From: Luteimonas sp. YGD11-2
GTDB lineage: Bacteria > Pseudomonadota > Gammaproteobacteria > Xanthomonadales > Xanthomonadaceae
Length of the DNA stretch: 64,000 bases
Direction: 5' to 3'
Assembly: GCF_004118975.1 (NCBI RefSeq)
Contig: NZ_CP035376.1
Span: 1,054,001-1,118,000 of the forward strand
Numbering within the stretch: the first letter of the stretch is position 1; each line of letters opens with the position of its first letter. The notes under the pieces are model-generated. The model saw nothing but the letters and a program-made list of their open reading frames with translations. It did not search any database and was not told the origin of the DNA. Shown one piece after another: positions 35,552-45,792 of this stretch. Made by a program: the position numbers and the translations under genes.

Positions 35552-35726
35552 GGGGCGTCTGCGTCAGAAAAGGAGGGGCGCGCACGGCCATCATGACCCA
35601 GCGGACCGGAGTGCGCGGTGTGCACGCCGTGACAAAGCGGCCAGCGCCGGTGACCTGCGCCGCTGCCCCGCCTTCATGCCCCTGCGCGTAGCGTGGTTGC
35701 CCCATCCACGCAGGCAGGAGAACGAG

Positions 35727-35990
35727 ATGGCCAACAACGATCGCGAAGGTGGCGTGCCGCCCAAGGGCGGGCACGCAAGTGCCAACGATGAAACCGTGAC
35801 CCCTGGCGGCCATGCCCAGCGCAAGGGCGAAGGCGCCAGTGCGGACGAGCAGCTCCGCGATGCCGGACAGGGCGGCGGCGCCCGCTCCGACGCCGACCGC
35901 AACGTGGCCGATGTGGACCGTGACGGCAGCGGCGGCGACAGCGGCACGCGACAGCAGGGCGGTGGTGCCGAAGGCGAGGGGATGGGCTGA
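35727..35990 (+). CDS. Small low-complexity, Gly/Asp-rich protein
   Basis: An 87-residue, very hydrophilic protein without cysteine, signal or membrane segment. It repeats Gly-rich and acidic blocks (GGVPPKGGHASAND, RNVADVDRDGSGGD) and is probably disordered. The PPKGGH/PGGH segments vaguely recall stress-induced KGG-repeat proteins, but I would not assign it. The start has GGAGAACGAG ahead of it, a good ribosome binding site. Confidence 0.6.
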   Translation: MANNDREGGVPPKGGHASANDETVTPGGHAQRKGEGASADEQLRDAGQGGGARSDADRNVADVDRDGSGGDSGTRQQGGGAEGEGMG

Positions 35991-36129
35991 GGCCCATGCC
36001 TGCTGGCCGGCGCATGGCCGCATGGCCGACGTGCGGTGATCCGGTCACCGCACGTCCCGCGGTAATTTCGCTCCGCTTCCATTCGGCCCGGCCTGGCGTC
36101 GGCGATCCACCGTCACGCAGGAGCACGCC

Positions 36130-37468
36130 ATGACCCGCGGACACAGGGCCCCGGTCGGGGAGGACGCATCGGCGCTGGCCGCGGCGATGGAGCCGCTGCC
36201 GGACGATTTCGACGACGCCTTCGGCGCCGCCTTCGACCGCTACGCCGACCGTCGCGTGGTGCTGCTGGGCGAGGCCAGCCACGGCACCTCGGAGTTCTAT
36301 CGCGCGCGTGCGGCGATCACCCGCCGGCTGGTCGAGCGCCACGGCTTCGGCATCGTCGCCGTGGAGGCGGACTGGCCCGATGCGGCGGCGGTCAACCGCC
36401 ACGTGCGCGGGCTGCCGCAGCGTGAGGGCCAGCCGCCGGTATTCCAGCGCTTCCCGACCTGGATGTGGCGCAATGCGGAAGTCGCCGAGCTGGTCGGCTG
36501 GTTGCGCGCGCGCAACGCAGGGCTTCCCGAGGCGGAGCGTGCCGGCTTCTACGGGCTCGACATGTACAGCCTGGGCGCCTCGATCGAGGCGGTGCTCGCG
36601 TATCTGGATGACATCGACCCGGAAGCGGCGGCCGAGGCGCGCAAGCGCTACGGCTGCCTGACGCCCTGGCAGCAGGACCCGGCGGGCTATGGCCACGCGG
36701 TGACGGCGCGGGGCTATCGCGGCTGCGAGGACGCCGTGGTGCGCCAGTGCCGCGAGCTGCTCTCGCGCAGGCACGACGCTGCCGATGGTGATGACGGCGC
36801 CGCGGCCAGCGAGGACCTCCTCGATGCCGCCCAGAACGCGCGGCTGGTGGCCTCGGCCGAACGCTACTACCGCACCATGTACTACGGCGGCGCGGAAAGC
36901 TGGAACCTGCGCGACACCCACATGTTCGAGACCCTCTGCCAGTTGCTGGAGTCACGGCCCGGCGCACGCGCGGTGGTCTGGGCGCACAACTCGCATATCG
37001 GCAACGCGCGCGCGACGGAGATGGGCCGTTCGCGTGGCGAGCTCAACATCGGCCAGCTGTGCCGCGAGCGTTTCGGCGACGACTGCGCGCTGGTCGGCTT
37101 CGGCACCCACGAGGGCGAGGTGGCGGCCGCCGACGACTGGGGCGACGACATGGAGGTGATGCGCGTGCGGCCCTCGCTTGCCGGCAGCGTGGAGCAGCTG
37201 TTCCACGACACCGGCATCGCGCGTGGGCTGCTGGACCTCGAGGCGGCGCGCCGCGATTCCACGCTGCGTCGCGTGCTGGGCGAGGAACGGCTGGAGCGCT
37301 TTATCGGCGTGGTCTACCGGCCGGCGACCGAGCGGTACAGCCATTACGCCGGCGTGTCGCTGCTGGAGCAGTTCGATTGTGTGGTTCGACCGCACCACCG
37401 CGGTGACCCCGCTGGGCGCGCAGCACCCCGCCGCCGGACCACCCGAGACCTGGCCGACCGGGCTGTAG
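36130..37468 (+). pseudogene. Erythromycin-esterase family hydrolase, frameshift near the 3' end
   Basis: About 415 codons encode an EreA/succinoglycan-type esterase-like protein. The motif LLGEASHGTSEFY at residues 45-57 contains the catalytic His51, and AVEADWPDAAAVNRHV and VVWAHNSHIGNA follow. The family-typical end should read QFD-x-x-VWFDRTTAVTPL. In this sequence VWFDRTTAVTPLGAQHPA is in the next frame, so an indel (net +1 or -2) lies at about 37375-37382. Without correction the first frame runs on to 38166 over the neighbouring gene, giving a meaningless tail. The catalytic region is intact, so partial function or a sequencing error is possible. Confidence 0.65.
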
Positions 37469-37627
37469 CGCGGCCCGGGTGCTTCCGCAGGAACGGGCGC
37501 GTCCGGCTGATGTACGCGCCGGACACCGTGCACGCGCCGTCGGCTGCAGCATGCAGCCCGCGTGGGGGCGGCTTCGCACGGCCTCGACCACGACATCGCG
37601 ACCTTCGGCCGCCTGACAGGAGGCGGG

Positions 37628-38579
37628 ATGGGCAAGCGCATTTCAAGCGGCACGGTGAGCCGGCTGGCGATCAGCCTGCGTTCGAGCTTCTGGTTCCTGC
37701 CGGCAATGATGGTCTCGGCGGCGATCGCGCTGGCGCTGGCGCTGGTGGCGCTGGACCGTGCGCTGGGCACGGCGCCCGCCGAACGCCTGCCGTGGCTGTT
37801 CACGCTGGACGCCGATGGCGCGCGCGAAGTGCTGGCGACCATTGCCGGCTCGATGATCACCGTGGCCGGCGTGGTGTTCTCCATCACCATCGCCGCGCTG
37901 GCGCAGGCGGCCACGCAGTACACCTCGCGCGTGCTGCGCAACTTCATGCGCGACCGCGGCGCGCGCGCACGACGTGGTGGTGCGCATGGATGCCAAGGTC
38001 GGCGAGTTCGCCGCACCCGACCGCCGCCTCGCAAGCATCGGCGCCACCCGCGAGCCCGATGCACGGGCGATGCGCGACCTGGCCTGCCTGTTCGCGGTGG
38101 ATTCCTACCGCACCATCGACCAGGACGTGGCCTTCGGCATCCGCCAGCTGGTGGACGTGGCGCTGAAGGCGCTGTCGCCGGCGATCAACGACTCCACCAG
38201 TGCGGTCACCAGCCTCGACTACATCTCCCTGTTGCTGCGGCGGCTGGCGGTGCGGCGGATCGAGCCGCGGCCGCTGTACGACGGCGACACGCTGCGCGTG
38301 CTGCCGGCGGGGCCGTCGTTTGAGCGTCTGGTGGCGCTGGCATTCGAACAGATCCTGGAGAACGCCGAAGGCAACACCACGGTGCTGCTGCGGATGCTGC
38401 GCGCGGTCGACCAGGTGCATGGCGTGACCCGCTCGCCTGCGCGGCGACAGGTGCTCGAGGACATGCGCGCGGTGGTGGCGGAGGTGGCGCGCGGCACCGC
38501 GCGCAACAGCCGGGCACGGCGGCTGCTGGAGACGCAGCTGAAGGGCCCGGCCTCCGACGAGGACACCGGCGGCGCCTGA
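37628..38579 (+). pseudogene. DUF2254 membrane protein with internal deletion
   Basis: The N-terminal part (start 37628, behind AGGAGGCGGG) shows two membrane helices (FLPAMMVSAAIALALALVAL and IAGSMITVAGVVFSITIAAL) and then TQYTSRVLRNFMRDRG, all typical of DUF2254 proteins. At about 37955-37975 the reading jumps frame to DVVVRMDAKVGEFAAPDRRL, the C-terminal soluble domain ending at 38579 with AINDSTSAVTSLDYISLLLRRL. The next two transmembrane helices and following residues, probably 100 or more, are missing. The gene is therefore broken by a deletion. Confidence 0.72.
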
Positions 38580-38645
38580 ATCCACGGCGCGTGGCGGTGG
38601 CGCCGCTATCATGTGCGGCACTCCTCGCCTGCAAACGGTGCGCCC

Positions 38646-39197
38646 ATGGCCAAGGCCAATCCCCTCCAGGAACAGCTGCTCAAGGCCGGCCTGGTGAAGA
38701 AGTCGAAAGTGGCCGAGGTGGCCCGCGAGCAGGCGAAGGCGCGCATCGGCAAGGCCGCGCCCACCGCGGCCGATGTCGCGCGCGATGCCCAGCGCGCACG
38801 CGAGGAGAAGGCCGACCGCGACCGCGCGCTGGAGGCCGAGCGCAAGGCGGCGGCGCGGGTTGCCGAACTGCGCGCGCAGGCGCGGCAGATCATCCGCGAC
38901 AAGAAGGTGCCGCGCGCTGGCGAAAGCGAATACCGCTTCACCGCCGACGGCGCGATCCGCACCCTGCTGGTCAACGACGACCTCCGCAAGAAGCTGGCAT
39001 CCGGCGCGCTGGTGATCGCCAACGGCGGCGATGGCTATGAGCTGCTGCCGCGCGCCGCTGCCGACAAGGTGCGCGAGCGCGACGCCGCGATGATCGTGCT
39101 CGACCACGGGCAGGACGCAGGCGCGACGGCGGAGGCGAGCTCGGAGGACGATGCGTACTACGCCCAGTTCCAGGTGCCGGACGATCTGATCTGGTAG
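38646..39197 (+). CDS. DUF2058 (YaiL-like) nucleoprotein-associated protein
   Basis: A 183-residue, highly charged cytoplasmic protein. It begins NPLQEQLLKAGLVKKSK, continues with a Lys/Arg/Glu-rich helix to about residue 85 and ends with the conserved half EYRFTADGAIRTLLVNDDLR and YAQFQVPDDLIW. This matches DUF2058/YaiL, whose function is unknown. The ATG at 38646 gives the family-typical N-terminus. Confidence 0.88.
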   Translation: MAKANPLQEQLLKAGLVKKSKVAEVAREQAKARIGKAAPTAADVARDAQRAREEKADRDRALEAERKAAARVAELRAQARQIIRDKKVPRAGESEYRFTADGAIRTLLVNDDLRKKLASGALVIANGGDGYELLPRAAADKVRERDAAMIVLDHGQDAGATAEASSEDDAYYAQFQVPDDLIW

Positions 39198-39337
39198 CCG
39201 GATTCGCGTTGCTTTGACGCCTGTCTGGCGAGTCTGGGCCGCACCACTCGATCGGGGCGGCGCATGCACACGCGGACCAGTACGACGACAGCCGATACGC
39301 GCGCGGCCGACCTGGCTGCACGTGGGGGCGACTGCTG

Positions 39338-40105
39338 ATGGCGCGTCTTCGCCATAGCGACTGGCCGGACCGCCTGTGGATCGTCCGCCACGGCCAGAGT
39401 GCCGGCAACGTCGCGCGCGATCTCGCGGAGGCCGGCGATTCCCACCTGATCGACATCGATACGCGCGATGCGGACACGCCGCTGTCGGACCTCGGTCACC
39501 GCCAGGCGCGTGCGCTGGGCGAGTGGTTCGCCGACATGCCGCACAACCGGCGGCCCAACGTGCTGCTGACCTCGCCGTTCGTGCGGGCGCAGCAGACGGT
39601 GCACGCGGTCGCCGATGCACTGGGCATCGACCACGACGAGATCGGCGTGGACGAGCGCCTGCGCGAGAAGGAGTTCGGGGTACTCGACCGCTATACCGTG
39701 GCCGGCATCCGCGCGACGTTCCCCGACCTTGCGGAGCAGCGCTCGCTGGTCGGCAAGTTCTATTTCCGCCCACCGGGTGGCGAGAGCTGGTGCGACGTGA
39801 TCCTGCGCCTGCGCAGCGTGGTGGAGGTGCTGCGCCGCGACCACGTGGGCGATCGCGTGCTGATCGTCGGCCACCAGGTCATCGTCAACTGCTTCCGCTA
39901 TCTGCTCGAATGCATGGACGAGAAGCAGATCCTCGACATCGACCGGCAGAACGACGTGCCCAACTGTTCGGTGACCGAGTACGCCATCGAGCGCGACCGG
40001 CCGGATGCGCGCTTTGAACTGCAGGTGGCCAACTTCGCGTTGCCGCTGGAAGAGGCCGGTGAACCGGTGACGGCGGACGCGGACGTGCCGGTCGGGCCGC
40101 GATGA
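39338..40105 (+). CDS. Histidine phosphatase superfamily protein
   Basis: A 255-residue phosphoglycerate-mutase-like phosphatase. The catalytic RHG motif is in LWIVRHGQSAGNVARD near residues 12-27, and the second histidine is in VLIVGHQVIVNCF near 178. An insert with LREKEFGVLDRYTVAG and FYFRPPGGESWCDV resembles the variable substrate domain of the family. Substrate unknown. The stop overlaps the next gene by 4 bp, which links it to NAD(P)H-hydrate repair or simply places it in the same operon. Confidence 0.88.
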   Translation: MARLRHSDWPDRLWIVRHGQSAGNVARDLAEAGDSHLIDIDTRDADTPLSDLGHRQARALGEWFADMPHNRRPNVLLTSPFVRAQQTVHAVADALGIDHDEIGVDERLREKEFGVLDRYTVAGIRATFPDLAEQRSLVGKFYFRPPGGESWCDVILRLRSVVEVLRRDHVGDRVLIVGHQVIVNCFRYLLECMDEKQILDIDRQNDVPNCSVTEYAIERDRPDARFELQVANFALPLEEAGEPVTADADVPVGPR

Positions 40106-41010
40106 GCGCGCAACGCGCGGGCCGTGCGGAAGGTTCGGCCGCGCGCAGGATCACGCCCGCGCTGCTGAAGGCCTGGCCGCTGCCGGACCCGGGTGGCGGC
40201 AGCAGCAAGGAGGATCGCGGCCGCGTGCTGGTGGTCGGCGGCAGCCGGCAGCTGCCCGGCGCGGTGCTGCTGACCGGCATCGCGGCGCTGCGCGCAGGCG
40301 CCGGCAAGCTGCAGGTGGCCACGGTGGCCGATGCGGCGATGTCCTTGGTGATGTCGCTGCCGGAGGCGCGCGTGATCGGGCTGCCGGGTGGGCGCACGGG
40401 CGCGATCCGCGATCTCGATGCCGATGCCACCCGTTCGGTGCAAAACGCGGACGCGGTGGTGGTGGGGCCGGGCATGGAACGCAGCACGGCCACGCAGCGC
40501 GTCGCCAGGGCCGTCATCGCCGATGCACGCGCCACCATCGTGCTCGATGCCGGCGCGCTGGATGCCTCGACGGTGGCCGCGTTCCGGCGCCGACGCAGCA
40601 CCGGCGTGGCCATGGTGATGACGCCGCATGTCGGCGAGATGGCCAGCCTGCTCGAGACCGATGAGGACACCGTCAGGGCCAACGCGGAAGCGATCGCCCG
40701 CGAATACGCACGGGCCTGGAACGTGGTGCTGGTGCTGAAAGGCCCGACCACGTGGATCGCAGCGCCCGATGGCCGCCTGTGGGTCAACACCGCCGGCAGC
40801 GTGGGGCTCGGCACCTCCGGCTCCGGCGACGTGCTCGCCGGCGTGATCGCGGGCCTGGCCGCGCGCGGTGCGGGCGCGGAGCAGGCGGCGGTGTGGGGCG
40901 TGTCGCTGCATGCGCGCGCCGGTGCGCGGCTGACGCGCCGGCATGGCCAGGTCGGTTTCCTCGCCCGCGAGATCAGCGGCGAGATCCCGGCGCTGATGCA
41001 CGGGCTGTAG
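40102..41010 (+). CDS. nnrD: ADP-dependent NAD(P)H-hydrate dehydratase
   Basis: A 302-residue ribokinase-fold enzyme that dehydrates damaged NAD(P)HX back to NAD(P)H using ADP. The nucleotide-binding start GRVLVVGGSRQLPGAVLLTG, the central VMTPHVGEMASLL and the anion-hole/catalytic motif GTSGSGDVLAGVIAGL near residue 240 are present. The epimerase (NnrE/YjeF-N) domain, fused in E. coli YjeF, is absent here and must be encoded elsewhere. It overlaps the upstream phosphatase gene. Confidence 0.9.
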   Translation: MSAQRAGRAEGSAARRITPALLKAWPLPDPGGGSSKEDRGRVLVVGGSRQLPGAVLLTGIAALRAGAGKLQVATVADAAMSLVMSLPEARVIGLPGGRTGAIRDLDADATRSVQNADAVVVGPGMERSTATQRVARAVIADARATIVLDAGALDASTVAAFRRRRSTGVAMVMTPHVGEMASLLETDEDTVRANAEAIAREYARAWNVVLVLKGPTTWIAAPDGRLWVNTAGSVGLGTSGSGDVLAGVIAGLAARGAGAEQAAVWGVSLHARAGARLTRRHGQVGFLAREISGEIPALMHGL

Positions 41011-41084
41011 CGGTGCGTGGGCAGGCCCCTGGCAGCGGATTGTGCGAGGCGTTGGGCGGTCAGCGTCGGGTGGGATGCCGCGTA

Positions 41085-41108
41085 TCGCACGCGAGCGCGC
41101 TCCCACAA
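41085..41108 (-). repeat. REP-like extragenic palindrome
   Basis: The 24-bp segment contains the near-palindrome GCGAGCGCGC and ends TCCCACAA. Elements of the form TGTGGGAGCGCGCTCGCG are, from general knowledge, scattered between genes in xanthomonads and pseudomonads. Only one copy is seen in the window. Confidence 0.4.
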
Positions 41109-41153
41109 GGGGGCGTTGCGGCCTTGCGGTTGTCCTGAAGGAGCGGAATTCCG

Positions 41154-41462
41154 ATGCACCTGATCCAGCTGTTTCTTCCGCTCTACGACAATGACGGGCA
41201 GGCGTTCGCGAAGCCGCTGTTCGACACCGTGCGTGGCGAACTCACCGAGCGCTTCGGCGGCGTGACCGCGTTCGTGCGCTCACCCGCGGTCGGCGCCTGG
41301 GAGGACCACAGCGGCGATGTGCAGCGCGACGACGTGGTCCTGTTCGAGGTGATGGCCGACCACGTCGACCACGGCTGGTGGGCGGCGTATCGCGCGCAAC
41401 TGGAACAACGCTTCCAGCAGGACGAGGTGCTGGTGCGCGCGGTGCGCGCCGAGCGCCTGTAG
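41154..41462 (+). CDS. Unknown 102-residue protein
   Basis: I recognise no named family, though the look is that of a small alpha/beta ferredoxin-like protein: HLIQLFLPLYDN, a helix FDTVRGELTERFGG, a strand VTAFVRSPAVGAW and then DDVVLFEVMADHVDHGWWAAYRAQLEQRF. A good Shine-Dalgarno (AAGGAG) lies 11 nt before the ATG. It is monocistronic and appears cytoplasmic. Confidence 0.7.
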   Translation: MHLIQLFLPLYDNDGQAFAKPLFDTVRGELTERFGGVTAFVRSPAVGAWEDHSGDVQRDDVVLFEVMADHVDHGWWAAYRAQLEQRFQQDEVLVRAVRAERL

Positions 41463-41587
41463 CAGGCCGCGCCCACGCGTCCAGGGGCACGTGAGGCACG
41501 TCTCCGCAGAAGGCGGATTGCCCGCGGCTGCATCGGCTTCACCGGCGCAGCGCTAGCGTGGCTTCCCCTGTTTGCGAGGACACCGCG

Positions 41588-41797
41588 ATGAAAGAGCACG
41601 ATCTCCAAGACCGCGAGCGCCAGCCCGACGTCACCCCGAAAGCGCCCGAACGCGGCCCCTCCACCGAGACCGGCATGCCGATCGACAAGGGCGGCCTGGA
41701 CCGCGAGGTCGGTGATATCGACGAGGGAGAAGCCGGCGAAGACAGCGACGACGGCGCGCTGCCCGGCCGCGTGGGTGGGGGGCTTGCCGGCGGTTGA
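41588..41797 (+). CDS. Small acidic protein of unknown function
   Basis: A 69-residue hydrophilic protein, rich in Asp, Glu, Gly and Pro (RQPDVTPKAPERGP, GDIDEGEAGEDSDDGALPG), probably disordered. It has no signal peptide. GAGGA stands 6-10 nt before the ATG. It resembles the other low-complexity small protein at 35727 in style, not in sequence. No function can be proposed. Confidence 0.5.
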   Translation: MKEHDLQDRERQPDVTPKAPERGPSTETGMPIDKGGLDREVGDIDEGEAGEDSDDGALPGRVGGGLAGG

Positions 41798-41810
41798 TTC
41801 CACCGCGCTG

Positions 41811-42069
41811 CCCTCACCCGCCCCTGTCGGGGCACCCTCTCCCGTAAACGGGAGAGGGGTAAAAAGATCGCGCCCGCTTTATCCGTCTCCCGCGTGGATA
41901 GAGGTAGAAGGATCGCAGCCGGCTTGATCCGTCTCCTGCGTGGCGAGGGAGGTAGAAAGATCGCAGCTGGCTTTATCCGTCTCCCGCGTGGGGAGAGGTA
42001 GAAAGATCAGAGCCCGCTTTACCCCTCTCCCGCCTGCGGGAGAGGGTGCCCCGCAGGGGCGGGTGAGGG
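41811..42069. repeat. Intergenic repeat cluster with inverted ends
   Basis: The ends are inverted copies of a 33-34 bp unit: CCCTCACCCGCCCCTG... at 41811-41844 and its reverse complement at 42037-42069, with one bulged base. Between them lie about four imperfect tandem copies of a 45-48 bp unit (TCTCCCGCGTGG, GAGAGGTAGAAAGATCGCAG, GGCTTTATCCG); the GATC words fall at 41866, 41911, 41959 and 42005. Each unit holds a CTCCCG/CGGGAG-type hairpin. The region separates convergent genes and codes for no protein. Confidence 0.8.
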
Positions 42070-42075
42070 CGCTCT

Positions 42076-42483
42076 TCAGCCCCCCGCCGCGCGCCTCACC
42101 GCATCCGGCAGCGGCGTAGGCCGCCCGGTGGCGCGGTCGATCCACACCATCACCACGTTGCCGTCGGCGTACAACGGGGTGCCGTCCTCGCCGACGATGC
42201 GGTGCGACAGCGTCACGCTGCTGGTGCCCAGCCGCTCGCAGCCGAGTTCCACCACCACGTTGGCGGGATAGGGGATCGGCACCCGGTAGTTCATCTGCAC
42301 CGCCGCCAGCAGCGGCGCGGTGGTGTCGGTCACCCACGCCTCGCCCAGCGAATCGAACCAGCGGATCCGCGCCTCCTCGAGGTAGGTCATGAAGTTCGAG
42401 TTGTTGACGTGGTTGAACGCGTCGAGATCGCGCCAGCGCAGGGCGATCGGCATGCGGAACAGCGGGGTGGGGGCGTCGCTCAT
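42076..42483 (-). CDS. Acyl-CoA thioesterase, hot-dog fold (4HBT/YbgC-like)
   Basis: A 135-residue single hot-dog domain. RWRDLDAFNHVNNSNFMTYLEEARIRWF carries the Asp of the 4-hydroxybenzoyl-CoA-thioesterase active site (D-x-x-x-H-VNN-x-x-Y). ELGCERLGTSSVTLSHRI and YADGNVVMVWID follow. The acyl substrate is not predictable. It lies 26 bp after uvrA on the same strand and may share its transcript. Confidence 0.9.
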   Translation of the reverse strand: MSDAPTPLFRMPIALRWRDLDAFNHVNNSNFMTYLEEARIRWFDSLGEAWVTDTTAPLLAAVQMNYRVPIPYPANVVVELGCERLGTSSVTLSHRIVGEDGTPLYADGNVVMVWIDRATGRPTPLPDAVRRAAGG

Positions 42484-42509
42484 CGGGTTGTTCTGTCCTT
42501 CGTGGAGGG

Positions 42510-45506
42510 TCAGCCGGCGGTGCGGGTCTTCCTGGCCGCCTTTTTGGCCGCCTTCTTCTTCGCGGGCGGCCTGCCGGCAAGCCGGGCATCCGGGCGGAGG
42601 CTGGCAACGGGGCCGTCGGCATCGCTTCCCTGCGTGCCCTGTGCGGCCGCCGCGACGGTGTCGGGATCCAGCATCCGCGCCAGGAACTGCCCCGTGTAGG
42701 AGCCCGGCACCGTGGCGACCTGTTCCGGCGTGCCCTCGGCGATGATACGGCCGCCGCGATGGCCGCCCTCGGGGCCGAGGTCGATCACCCAGTCCGCGGT
42801 CTTGATGACATCGAGGTTGTGCTCGATGACCACCACGGTGTTGCCGTCGTCGCGCAGCTTGTGCAGCACCGCCAGCAGGTGCTCGATGTCGTGGAAGTGC
42901 AGGCCGGTGGTCGGCTCGTCGAGGATGTACAACGTGCGTCCGGTGTCGCGGCGCGACAGCTCCTTCGACAGTTTGACGCGCTGCGCCTCGCCACCGGACA
43001 GCGTCGTCGCGGGCTGGCCGAGCTTGATGTAACCCAGGCCCACGTCGACCAGCGTTTCCAGCTTGCGCGCGATCGACGGCACCGGCTGGAACAGCTCCAG
43101 CGCGTCCTCGACGGTGAGTTCCAGCACGTCGTGGATGCTGTGGCCCTTGTAGAGGATCTCCAGCGTCTCGCGGTTGTAGCGCTTGGCACCGCAGACATCG
43201 CAGGGCACGTAGACGTCGGGCAGGAAGTGCATCTCCACCTTGATCAGGCCGTCGCCCTGGCAGGCCTCGCAGCGGCCGCCGCGCACGTTGAAGCTGAAAC
43301 GCCCGGGCGAATAGCCGCGCGCACGCGACTCCGGCACCTGCGCGAACAGCTCGCGCAACGGGGTGAACAGCCCGGTGTAGGTGGCCGGGTTGGAACGCGG
43401 GGTGCGGCCGATCGGCGACTGGTCGATGTCGACGACCTTGTCGAACAGGTCCAGGCCCTTGATCTCGCGATGCGGCGCCGGCGAATGCGAAGCGCCGTTG
43501 ATCTCGTTGGCGGCCAGCGCGTACAGGGTGTCGTTGATCAGCGTCGACTTGCCCGAGCCCGACACGCCGGTGATTGCGGTGAACAGACCCGACGGAATCC
43601 TCAGGTCCACGCCCTGCAGGTTGTTGCCGGACGCGCCCTCCAGCTTCAGCACCATCTTCGGGTTGGCGCGGTGCCGCTTCTTCGGGATCTCGATCTTCTT
43701 GCGGCCGGACAGGTACTGGCCGGTCAGCGATCGCGGCGCTTCGAGGATCTGCTCGTAGCTGCCCTCGGCCACCACCTCGCCACCGTGCACGCCGGCGCCT
43801 GGGCCGATGTCGACGATGTGGTCGGCGAGGCGGATCGCGTCCTCGTCGTGTTCCACCACGATCACCGTGTTGCCGAGGTCGCGCAGGCGGGTGAGGGTGT
43901 CGAGCAGGCGTTCATTGTCGCGCTGGTGCAGGCCGATCGACGGCTCGTCGAGCACGTACATCACGCCGACCAGGCCGGCGCCGATCTGCGAGGCCAGGCG
44001 GATGCGCTGCGCCTCGCCGCCGGACAGCGAGTCCGCCTTGCGTTCGAGCGTGAGGTAATCGAGGCCGACATCAACCAGGAAGCTCAGCCGCTCGCGGATC
44101 TCCTTGACGATCTTGGCCGCGATCTCGCCGCGCCAGCCGGGCAGGGCTAGCTCACCGAAGAACTTCAGCGCGTCGCCGATCGGCAGCACCACCAGTTCCG
44201 GCAGCGGGCGGTCGGCTACGAACACGTTGCGCGCGGCGGCGTTGAGGCGCGCGCCACTGCACTCGGTGCAGGGGCGTTCGCTGATGTACTTCGCCAGTTC
44301 CTCGCGCACTGCGGAGGACTCGGTCTCGCGGTAGCGGCGCTCGAGGTTGGGCACGATGCCTTCGAAGCGGTGCCGGCGCTGGCTGCGCTTGCCGCCTTCG
44401 GTGTAGTAGGTGAAGCCGATGGTCTCGTTGCCGCTGCCGAACAGCACCGCCTCGCGGGTCTTCGCATCGAGTTCCTGCCACGGCGTGTCGACGTCGAAGC
44501 CGTAGTGCTTTGCCAGTGATGCGATCAGCTGGAAGTAGTAGTGGTTGCGGCGGTCCCAGCCGCGCACCGCGCCGGCCGCCAGCGACAGTTCCGGGTGCAC
44601 CACCACGCGGGCGGGGTCGAAGAATTGGCTGACGCCGAGGCCGTCGCAGGTCGGGCAGGCGCCCATCGGCGCGTTGAACGAGAACAGGCGCGGTTCCAGT
44701 TCGGGCAGCGCGTAGTCGCATACCGGGCAGCTGTAGCGCGACGAGAACAGCATCGGCTCGGCATCGGGCGTATCCAGCGAACGCACCGCGGCCATGCCGT
44801 CGCCGAGCTTGAGCGCGGTCTCGAAGGATTCGGCGAGGCGCTGCTTGATGTCCTCGCGGACCTTGAAGCGGTCGATCACCGCTTCGATGGTGTGCTTGAC
44901 GCGCAGCGCCAGCGGCGGCACCGCGTCGATCTCGTAGACCTCGCCATCGACGCGTACGCGCACGTAGCCCTGCGCACGCAGCTGCTCGAACACCTGCGCG
45001 TGCTCGCCCTTGCGCTCGCGCACCACCGGCGCCAGCAGCATCCAGCGCTGCTCGCCGCCTTCGTCGGTCGCGCCGAGCGCCAGCACCTGGTCGACCATCT
45101 GGCTGACCGTCTGCGCTTCCAGCGGATAGCCGTGAAGCGGGCAGCGCGGGATGCCCACGCGGGCATACAGCAGGCGCAGGTAGTCGTAGACCTCGGTGAT
45201 GGTGCCGACGGTCGAGCGCGGGTTGTGCGAGGTCGACTTCTGCTCGATCGAGATCGCCGGGCTCAGGCCTTCGATCGTGTCGATGTCGGGCTTTTCCATC
45301 ACGCTCAGGAACTGCCGCGCGTACGCCGACAGCGATTCGACGTAACGGCGCTGGCCTTCGGCGTAGATGGTGTCGAACGCCAGCGACGACTTGCCGGAGC
45401 CGGACAGGCCGGTGATCACGATCAGCTTGTCGCGCGGCAGGTCGAGATCGATGTTCTTGAGGTTGTGGGTACGGGCACCGCGGATGCGGATGAAGTCCAT
45501 CGCCAT
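42510..45506 (-). CDS. uvrA: Excinuclease ABC subunit A
   Basis: A 998-residue DNA damage sensor of nucleotide excision repair. It has two ABC ATPase modules (Walker [15 protein letters not shown] near residue 34 and [13 protein letters not shown] near 640), two LSGGEAQR signatures and zinc-finger CxxC pairs ([14 protein letters not shown] and [10 protein letters not shown]). The C-terminal tail of about 50 residues is Ala/Lys-rich ([12 protein letters not shown]) and looks disordered. Two close ATGs (MAMD) both fit; no LexA-like site was recognised upstream. Confidence 0.97.
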   Translation of the reverse strand: MAMDFIRIRGARTHNLKNIDLDLPRDKLIVITGLSGSGKSSLAFDTIYAEGQRRYVESLSAYARQFLSVMEKPDIDTIEGLSPAISIEQKSTSHNPRSTVGTITEVYDYLRLLYARVGIPRCPLHGYPLEAQTVSQMVDQVLALGATDEGGEQRWMLLAPVVRERKGEHAQVFEQLRAQGYVRVRVDGEVYEIDAVPPLALRVKHTIEAVIDRFKVREDIKQRLAESFETALKLGDGMAAVRSLDTPDAEPMLFSSRYSCPVCDYALPELEPRLFSFNAPMGACPTCDGLGVSQFFDPARVVVHPELSLAAGAVRGWDRRNHYYFQLIASLAKHYGFDVDTPWQELDAKTREAVLFGSGNETIGFTYYTEGGKRSQRRHRFEGIVPNLERRYRETESSAVREELAKYISERPCTECSGARLNAAARNVFVADRPLPELVVLPIGDALKFFGELALPGWRGEIAAKIVKEIRERLSFLVDVGLDYLTLERKADSLSGGEAQRIRLASQIGAGLVGVMYVLDEPSIGLHQRDNERLLDTLTRLRDLGNTVIVVEHDEDAIRLADHIVDIGPGAGVHGGEVVAEGSYEQILEAPRSLTGQYLSGRKKIEIPKKRHRANPKMVLKLEGASGNNLQGVDLRIPSGLFTAITGVSGSGKSTLINDTLYALAANEINGASHSPAPHREIKGLDLFDKVVDIDQSPIGRTPRSNPATYTGLFTPLRELFAQVPESRARGYSPGRFSFNVRGGRCEACQGDGLIKVEMHFLPDVYVPCDVCGAKRYNRETLEILYKGHSIHDVLELTVEDALELFQPVPSIARKLETLVDVGLGYIKLGQPATTLSGGEAQRVKLSKELSRRDTGRTLYILDEPTTGLHFHDIEHLLAVLHKLRDDGNTVVVIEHNLDVIKTADWVIDLGPEGGHRGGRIIAEGTPEQVATVPGSYTGQFLARMLDPDTVAAAAQGTQGSDADGPVASLRPDARLAGRPPAKKKAAKKAARKTRTAG

Positions 45507-45699
45507 CGGGTCGGGGATCCGGGGTATCGATCAGGCTGGCCGGGCCTGGGGTGGGGGAATGCAGCCGGGCGGGGAGCCAATCGGGCAGCCTACCGAGCCC
45601 CCGAGATGGGGGCAAACCCACGGAATCCCAGCGCAGGGAGGGCGATTCGGCCGAGCTGACCGGCAGCCGTCCGGCCCGCCCGTGGCAGGTTGGTGCGGC

Positions 45700-45729
45700 T
45701 TGACCGTAACTTGCTGAAAGCCCTAGAAT
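45700..45729 (+). promoter_or_regulatory. Predicted rplU-rpmA promoter
   Basis: -35 TTGACC (45700-45705), an 18-nt spacer and -10 TAGAAT (45724-45729), about 60 bp before the rplU start. It would leave a leader of about 57 nt. Confidence 0.7.
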
Positions 45730-45792
45730 TCCGCTTCTGTCCGGCCTCGATGCCGGCAGCGACCACAATAACTACCAAAGGAAGCATTGGTC

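Noticed and set aside
36130..38166. A single 678-codon reading frame from the esterase gene into the next gene
   Set aside because: After about 37380 the translation is Arg/Ala/Pro-rich and resembles nothing, while the proper esterase end and the DUF2254 protein are readable in other frames. It is a frameshift artefact, not a fusion.
41811..42069. CRISPR array
   Set aside because: The 45-48 bp units are adjacent without unique spacers, are imperfect, and no cas genes lie nearby.
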